A stretch of 64,000 nt of DNA from assembly GCF_900696085.1 (NCBI RefSeq), contig NZ_CAADFC020000004.1, positions 310,001 through 374,000 on the forward strand, in the 5' to 3' direction. Under the pieces are notes generated by a model. The model did not search any database, was not told the DNA's origin, and saw nothing but the letters and a program-made list of their open reading frames with translations. The translations under genes and the position numbers were made by a program. Positions 60,664-64,000 of this stretch are shown piece after piece. Positions within the stretch are counted from its first letter, which is position 1, and each line of letters begins with the position of its first letter. Source of the DNA: Bradyrhizobium ivorense (GTDB taxonomy: Bacteria; Pseudomonadota; Alphaproteobacteria; Rhizobiales; Xanthobacteraceae).

Positions 60664-63230
60664 GCATCGCGTCCGAAGTCGCGGTGCAGGGCCGCGCGTC
60701 GTCGCTTGCCTTCCGTTACGCGCTGCGCGAATTGCGCGGCGGCCTGCGCGGCTTCTACGTGTTCATCGCCTGCATCGCGCTCGGCGTGATGGCGATCGCC
60801 GGCGTCGGCTCGGTCGCCGCGAGCCTCGGCGACGGCCTGTCGCGCGAAGGCCGCACCCTGCTCGGCGGCGACGTCGCCTTCTCGCTGATCCAGCGCGAGG
60901 CCAAGCCCGAGGAGGTCGCCTATCTGCGCACCCGCGGCGAGGTCTCGGTCGCGGCCACGCTGCGCGCGATGACCCGCAGCGGCGACGGCAAGCTGGCGCT
61001 GGTCGAGCTCAAGGCGGTCGACGGCAACTATCCGATGCTCGGCGAGCTGACGCTCGAGCCGAAAATGCCGCTCGCCGATCTGCTCGCCGAGCGCGACGGC
61101 GCCTATGGCGCCGCGGTCGATTCGACCTTGCTGGCGCGGCTCGATCTGAAGCTCGGCGACCGCGTCAACATCGGCAGCGCGACCTATCAGATCCGCAGCG
61201 TCGTGGTGTCGGAGCCGGACAAGCTCGCCGGCGGCGTCGGCCTCGGCCCGCGCTTCCTGGTCAGCGAAGCCAGCCTGCGCGCCACCGACCTGCTGCAGCC
61301 GGGCAGCCTGGTGCGCTGGATCTATCGGGTGAAGCTGCCTGACGGCGCCAATGACGAACGCGCCACCACGGCGCTGATCGACGGCGCGCGCAGCGCGGCG
61401 CCGCAGGCCGGCTGGGAAGTCCGCAGCCGCAGCAACGCCTCGCCGCAGCTCGAACGCACCATCAACCGCTTCACCCAGTTCCTGACCCTGGTCGGCCTCG
61501 CCGCGCTCCTGGTCGGCGGTGTCGGCGTCGCCAACGCGGTGAAGAGCCATATCGACCGCCGCCGCGACGTCATCGCTTCCTTCAAGGCACTCGGCGCCAC
61601 CGGGCGCGACGTCTTCACGATCTACCTCACGCAAGTTGTGGTGCTGGCCGGCATCGGCTCGGTGATCGGGCTCGCGCTCGGCGCCGCGCTGCCGTTCGTC
61701 GTCGTCGGCCTGTTCGGCAAGGTGCTGCCGCTGCCGGTGGTGCCGACGGTGCACCCCGACGAGCTTGCGTTGTCCTTCATCTACGGCCAGCTCACCGCGC
61801 TGGCCTTCGGACTGTGGCCGCTCGGCCGCGTGCACGACGTGCCGGTGGCGGCGCTGTTCCGTGAGACCATCACCAGCGAATGGCACCGGCCGCGCTGGAG
61901 CTATCTCGCGCTGATGGCCGTGGTGATCGTGCTGCTGATTGGCGTGGCGATCGGGCTCGCCTACGACAAGCGGGTCGCCTCGGTTTTCGTCGCCTCCTCG
62001 ATCGCGGTGTTCCTGCTGCTACGGGGGATCGCCGAACTCCTGATGGCGGTGGCGCGGCGGTTGCCGCGCAGCCGCATGACCATGCTGCGGCTGGCGATCG
62101 CCAACATCCACCGGCCGGGCGCGCTGACGCCGTCGGTCGTGCTGTCGCTCGGGCTCGGGCTCGCCGTGCTGGTCACCATCACCCAGATCGACGGCAATCT
62201 GCGCCGCCAGTTCCTCGCCGCGCTGCCGGAGCGGGCGCCGTCGTTCTTCTTCATCGACATCCCCTCCACCGAAGCCGATCACTTCGGCGCCTATCTGAAG
62301 CAGATCGCCCCTGACGCGACCGTCGAGGACGTGCCGATGCTGCGCGGGCGCATCGTCGCCGCCCGCGGCGTCAAGGCCGACCAGCTCAAGCCATCCGTCG
62401 ATTCGGAATGGGTGCTGCAGAGCGACCGCGGCCTGACCTACACCGGCGAGGTTCCGAAGGGCTCCAAGATCGTCGAGGGCGAATGGTGGGGACCGGACTA
62501 CAGCGGGCCGCCGCTGGTCTCGATGGAGAAGAAGATCGCCGACGGCCTTTCCTTAAAGATCGGCGACGAGGTCGTCGTCAACGTGCTCGGCCGCGACGTT
62601 CCGGCGAAGATCGCCAATCTGCGCAACATCGACTGGCAGGGACTCGGCATCAATTTCGTGCTGGTGTTCTCGCCGAATGCGTTCAAGGGCGCGCCGCACA
62701 GCCATGTCGCGACCCTGACTGAGGTGAATCCGACCGCCGCCGATGACGCGCGCATCATCAAGCAGGTCGCCGATGCCTTCCCGATGGTGACGAGCGTGCG
62801 GGTCCGCGAGGCGCTGGAAACGGTCGGCAGTGTCGTCAGCAACCTCGTGCTGGCGATTCGCGGCGCCAGCGCGGTTACGCTGATCTCGGCGATCCTGGTG
62901 CTCGGCGGCGCGCTCGCCGCCGGTCACCGCCACCGCGTCTACGACGCCGTGATCCTCAAGACGCTGGGCGCCACGCGGGTCCGGCTGCTCGGCGCCTATG
63001 CGCTGGAGTACCTGATGATCGGCCTTGCAACCGCCGTGTTCGGCGTGATCGCGGGCTCGGTTGCGGCCTGGATGATCGTGACGCGGCTGATGACGCTGAG
63101 CTTCATCTGGCAGGCCGGCAGCGCCGCGCTGGTCGTGGTCGCCGCCCTCATCGTCACGGTCGGGTTAGGACTGGCCGGAACACTGCTGGCGCTGAACCAG
63201 AAGCCGGCCTCGGTGCTGCGCAATTTGTGA
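60660..63230 (+). CDS. ybbP: ABC transporter permease with FtsX-like domains (YbbP)
   Basis: 856 residues with about ten membrane helices in two FtsX-like blocks: one helix at about 28-50, then a large periplasmic domain, helices at about 270-420 and 425-480, another large periplasmic domain, and helices at about 725-850. Conserved pieces include GGVGVANAVKSHIDRRRDVIASFKALGATGR. Together with ybbA it forms a MacB-like mechanical pump. The overlap ATGA (60660-60663) couples it to ybbA. Confidence 0.92.
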   Translation: MSIASEVAVQGRASSLAFRYALRELRGGLRGFYVFIACIALGVMAIAGVGSVAASLGDGLSREGRTLLGGDVAFSLIQREAKPEEVAYLRTRGEVSVAATLRAMTRSGDGKLALVELKAVDGNYPMLGELTLEPKMPLADLLAERDGAYGAAVDSTLLARLDLKLGDRVNIGSATYQIRSVVVSEPDKLAGGVGLGPRFLVSEASLRATDLLQPGSLVRWIYRVKLPDGANDERATTALIDGARSAAPQAGWEVRSRSNASPQLERTINRFTQFLTLVGLAALLVGGVGVANAVKSHIDRRRDVIASFKALGATGRDVFTIYLTQVVVLAGIGSVIGLALGAALPFVVVGLFGKVLPLPVVPTVHPDELALSFIYGQLTALAFGLWPLGRVHDVPVAALFRETITSEWHRPRWSYLALMAVVIVLLIGVAIGLAYDKRVASVFVASSIAVFLLLRGIAELLMAVARRLPRSRMTMLRLAIANIHRPGALTPSVVLSLGLGLAVLVTITQIDGNLRRQFLAALPERAPSFFFIDIPSTEADHFGAYLKQIAPDATVEDVPMLRGRIVAARGVKADQLKPSVDSEWVLQSDRGLTYTGEVPKGSKIVEGEWWGPDYSGPPLVSMEKKIADGLSLKIGDEVVVNVLGRDVPAKIANLRNIDWQGLGINFVLVFSPNAFKGAPHSHVATLTEVNPTAADDARIIKQVADAFPMVTSVRVREALETVGSVVSNLVLAIRGASAVTLISAILVLGGALAAGHRHRVYDAVILKTLGATRVRLLGAYALEYLMIGLATAVFGVIAGSVAAWMIVTRLMTLSFIWQAGSAALVVVAALIVTVGLGLAGTLLALNQKPASVLRNL

Positions 63231-63238
63231 CATTATGT

Positions 63239-63259
63239 AGCGGCGTTAACGCCGCTTTT
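63239..63259 (+). terminator. Terminator after ybbAP
   Basis: AGCGGCGTTAACGCCGCT (63239-63256) is a perfect palindrome followed by TTTG, about 9 bp after the ybbP stop. Confidence 0.7.
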
Positions 63260-63463
63260 GCCTATATACGCCGGGTTAGAGCGACATTCAGCCGCGCGTG
63301 GAAGCTTGCGTCGGCTGTGCTAATTTCCCACATACCAAGCGGGTCGGATGGCCGCTATGATGACGCGGAATTAATGTTCCTCAAGTCACGCCATCTGAGA
63401 TAGATTTACACCGGCGCCGCAAATACCTTGCGCTCCACCGGGACCAACCACGGGAATTCGACC

Positions 63464-64000
63464 ATGTCGGACCTAGACCGCAATTACACTTCTCCATTCG
63501 GCCGGGCCGCCGGACGCATTGACACTGTGGCCGTCGACGCGGGTCTGCGCGCCTACATGCTGCGCATCTACAACTACATGAGCATCGGCCTCGCCATCAC
63601 CGGCCTCGCCGCGCTCGGCGTCTACATGGCCGCGGTGGCGGATCCGGCTTCGGCCGTCGCGCACTTCGGCAAGGTGCCGCTGACGCAGTTCGGCTACGCG
63701 ATGTTCGTGAGCCCGCTGAAGTGGCTGTTCATCCTCGCCCCTCTGGTGATGGTGTTCGTCATCTCGGCCGGCATCAACCGCCTGCAGCCGGCGACCGCCC
63801 AGCTCCTGTTTTGGGTGTTCTCGGCGCTGATGGGCCTGTCGCTGTCGTCGATCTTCCTGATCTATACGCACACCTCGATCGTGCGCGTGTTCTTCATCAC
63901 CGCGGCAACGTTCGGTGCGCTCAGCCTCTACGGCTACACCACCAAGCGTGACATGAGCGGCATGGGCTCGTTCCTGTTCATGGGCCTGATCGGCATCATC
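63464..64000 (+). CDS. Bax-inhibitor-1 family membrane protein (3' end cut by window)
   Basis: 179 residues visible, with at least four hydrophobic segments (about 38-58, 82-105, 111-135 and 141-160) and the LQPATAQLLFWVFSALMGLSLSS region typical of YccA/YbhL/BI-1 proteins. Family members modulate membrane proteases or act as calcium-leak channels. The start at ATG 63464 has GGGAA about 10 bp upstream. The 233-bp gap before it contains the ybbAP terminator and should hold the promoter; no gene is present there. Confidence 0.9.
   Translation, partial: MSDLDRNYTSPFGRAAGRIDTVAVDAGLRAYMLRIYNYMSIGLAITGLAALGVYMAAVADPASAVAHFGKVPLTQFGYAMFVSPLKWLFILAPLVMVFVISAGINRLQPATAQLLFWVFSALMGLSLSSIFLIYTHTSIVRVFFITAATFGALSLYGYTTKRDMSGMGSFLFMGLIGII

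Overview
The window is GC-rich alphaproteobacterial chromosome, most likely Bradyrhizobium or a close relative in the Nitrobacteraceae. Three things point there: the codon and base composition, the gene order of the rplU-rpmA-obg-proBA-nadD-rsfS-rlmH, atpHAGDC and mdh-sucCDAB-lpd blocks, and several families of short palindromic repeats of the kind scattered through Bradyrhizobium genomes. I see no insertion sequence, prophage, CRISPR array or rRNA. There is one tRNA (Ser-CGA). The genus is an inference from remembered synteny, not from a search.

Layout. 1-1903: 3'-truncated, membrane-anchored class III adenylate cyclase with a Cache-type sensor region. 2240-4813: a compact four-gene bufferin operon: a Cys-containing exported precursor peptide (DUF2282), its DUF692/MNIO modifying enzyme, the DUF2063 partner and a DoxX-type membrane protein. 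This is a ribosomal-peptide metallophore system, preceded by an ECF-type promoter candidate. 5029-9144: a Baeyer-Villiger monooxygenase and a serine esterase, divergent from an AraC regulator, probably a ketone-to-ester-to-acid catabolic module. 9178-15437: MFS exporter with divergent LysR regulator, a methyltransferase, an Hsp70-like YegD protein and an ABC-F ATPase. 15438-18931: a sparse region with a possible membrane miniprotein, tRNA-Ser, an Asp-nucleophile alpha/beta hydrolase, a ROK kinase whose motifs are in circularly permuted order, and an AraC remnant.

19187-33533: housekeeping cluster on the + strand: ribosomal proteins L21 and L27, GNAT acetyltransferase, (DMT exporter on the - strand), MaoC-like hydratase, ObgE GTPase, proline synthesis (ProB, ProA), NadD, ribosome silencing factor RsfS, RlmH, the EnvC-like amidase activator with CtpA protease, YibQ-type deacetylase, and two tandem RppH-like Nudix enzymes. 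33479-39946 (- strand): an AraC regulator, then the F1 part of ATP synthase (atpH-A-G-D-C). 40592-44465: RlpA-like septal protein with a CtrA-type site upstream, PriA helicase and a XerC-type recombinase. 44647-46213: two uncharacterised membrane proteins separated by repeats.

46330-58408 (- strand): TCA-cycle block in the order zapE, mdh, sucC, DUF1579 gene, sucD, sucA, sucB, SDR gene, lpd. It encodes the 2-oxoglutarate dehydrogenase complex, succinyl-CoA ligase and malate dehydrogenase, with two unexpected small passengers. 58545-64000: ThpR RNA phosphodiesterase, the tesA / ybbA-ybbP divergent cluster with overlapping start codons, and the 5' part of a Bax-inhibitor-1 family membrane protein that runs off the window.

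The most interesting items are the bufferin operon with its candidate sigma-F-like promoter, the permuted ROK kinase, the CtrA site in front of rlpA, and the repeat families sitting inside the atp, suc and pro operons.
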